Positions 56,053 to 56,667 of a stretch of DNA of 56,667 nucleotides are shown here, in pieces. The stretch is from Clostridia bacterium (lineage in GTDB: Bacteria; Bacillota; Clostridia; Oscillospirales; Acutalibacteraceae), in the NCBI GenBank assembly GCA_017437005.1, contig JAFSBZ010000040.1, forward strand, positions 1 through 56,667, given 5' to 3'. The position numbers were made by a program, and so were the translations under genes. A model generated the notes under the pieces. That model did no database searches, was not told the origin of the DNA, and worked only from the letters and a program-made list of their open reading frames with translations. Numbering within the stretch: the first letter of the stretch is position 1; the number at the start of each line of letters is the position of its first letter.

Positions 56053-56226
56053 CAGTTATATTCGCCTTACGGCGAGTGATATTGCTACGCAGTGATATTC
56101 GGCTAAAGCCGAGTGATATTGGGCTTCGCCCAGTTTTATGGCGAATATAATATCACTGAAACCGTAGGTTTCAATATCACTTTCGCGTAGCGAATATCAC
56201 TGTGCCGCAGGCACAATATCACTAAA
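56053..56226. repeat. modular hairpin array, TGATATT family (long copy)
   Basis: Seven different short stems (ATTCGCC/GGCGAGT, CGGCT/AGCCG, GGGC/GCCC, GAAACC/GGTTTC, TTCGC/GCGAA, GTGCC/GGCAC and one at TGC-TACG-CA). Spacers are GTGATATT in the left half and AATATCAC in the right half. Same layout as the TATGTCATC arrays at tRNA-Arg but a different spacer. No gene. Confidence 0.82.
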
Positions 56227-56237
56227 ATTTAGGTCAA

Positions 56238-56258
56238 GGTGGATTCGAACCACCGAAG
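56238..56258 (-). repeat. inverted copy of the tRNA-Tyr T-arm
   Basis: 21-bp perfect reverse complement of 55989-56009, placed after the hairpin array. Confidence 0.88.
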
Positions 56259-56268
56259 TCAATTATTC

Positions 56269-56310
56269 GGGCAGATTTAGTGATTTATTATCACTAAGTC
56301 TGCCCTTTTT
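56269..56310. terminator. strong hairpin terminator
   Basis: GGGCAGA-TTAGTGAT/ATCACTAA-TCTGCCC stem with one mismatch and TTTTT, upstream of the marR promoter; closes the tRNA locus. Confidence 0.75.
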
Positions 56311-56333
56311 GATGAAATATAAAATCTTGTGTC

Positions 56334-56387
56334 TTGTTGACATTTCAACAATTTTGTGTTATACTACAGCCTGTTGATATTTCAACA
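56334..56387 (+). promoter_or_regulatory. marR promoter with two operators
   Basis: TTGACA (56337), 17-bp spacer, TATACT (56360). Operator 1 is the perfect palindrome TTGTTGACATTTCAACAA (56334-56351) over the -35 box. Operator 2 is TGTTGATATTTCAACA (56372-56387) just after the -10. This suggests autorepression. Confidence 0.8.
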
Positions 56388-56407
56388 AGTTTTGCGGAGG
56401 TAATATG

Positions 56408-56667
56408 ATGCAAGAGAGATTTGAAACTTTTACGGTTCTTATTAACAGAATTAGCCGTAACATCAAAAAGATAAAGAATCAAGAAATGGCAGAGTATAAT
56501 TTAAGAAGCGCACACGTATCGTGCCTTTATTATATTTATACTTTAAATGATGCAACTGCGACTGATCTCTGTGAGCGCTGCGAGGAAGACAAGGCGACTA
56601 TTTCCCGTGCATTAGATTATCTCGATAATAACGGATATATTACCCGTGAAGTCGAAAGCACAAAAAG
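56408..56667 (+). CDS. MarR-family transcriptional regulator, N-terminal part
   Basis: 86 complete codons up to the window end. MQERFETFTVLINRISRNIK, then a winged helix-turn-helix with ATDLCERCEEDKATISRALDYL and DNNGYITREVES, the MarR recognition helix and wing. GGAGG is 7 bases before the second of two ATGs (56405, 56408), which is preferred. Presumably autoregulated through the two operators; the controlled genes would lie beyond the window. Confidence 0.88.
   Translation, partial: MQERFETFTVLINRISRNIKKIKNQEMAEYNLRSAHVSCLYYIYTLNDATATDLCERCEEDKATISRALDYLDNNGYITREVESTK

Overview
The window (56.7 kb, AT-rich) comes from a low-GC Gram-positive anaerobe of the Clostridia, most likely an uncultured gut Ruminococcaceae/Oscillospirales-type bacterium. 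This placement is inference from several signs: an rnpM-ylxQ-infB-type operon, a glgBCDA operon with the GlgC/GlgD pair, dockerin and cohesin domains, a QTGD-type surface anchor, a Na+-pump decarboxylase, strong GGAGG ribosome-binding sites and near-consensus TTGACA-17-TATAAT promoters.

Layout. 1-660: a partial P-loop kinase, a hairpin-rich element and tRNA-Glu/tRNA-Met. 660-14.7 kb: exported protein, EF-G paralog, YitT, XRE regulator, a 3D/G5 cell-wall protein, a 1336-aa dockerin surface protein, a QTGD-anchored protein, prfC with an SDR, and a REP-type (RAYT) transposase. 14.7-17.1 kb: L-fucose isomerase and GtrA. 17.1-21.75 kb: a tRNA-Arg(CCU) gene followed by two tandem cargo islets, each closed by a new 44-bp copy of the tRNA 3' half. 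Islet A carries a four-helix-bundle protein, a highly structured RNA ending in a terminator, a 55-aa protein and an adenylate-forming ligase. Islet B carries an MNT/HEPN toxin-antitoxin pair. No integrase is visible. 21.8-24.8 kb: two cytosolic beta-helix proteins and a rhamnose mutarotase. 24.8-26 kb: a cobalamin-riboswitch operon (DUF4430 lipoprotein and ECF S component), facing a PocR/AraC regulator. 27-29 kb: Na+-pump decarboxylase beta subunit with a 53-aa partner, behind a metal-ion-riboswitch-like leader. 29-32.3 kb: a membrane-anchored cohesin protein next to a dockerin-bearing glucosaminidase. 32.3-42.2 kb: the translation operon rimP-nusA-rnpM-ylxQ-infB-rbfA-nrnA-truB-ribF with two extra genes. 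42.2-48.9 kb: uppP and glgBCDA. 49-56.7 kb: ymxH, five tRNAs, a PHP protein, an AsnB-like protein without the N-terminal Cys, YdcF, greA, an SDR, a queuosine-precursor transporter with a preQ1-like leader, and a partial MarR gene with two operators.

The recurring theme is the tRNA loci. All five loci have terminator-linked hairpin arrays, partial tRNA copies (direct or inverted), or cargo islets attached to them. Together with the structured RNA/ligase operon of islet A, this is the part most likely to be undescribed biology. Calls come from reading the sequence only; no database search was run.
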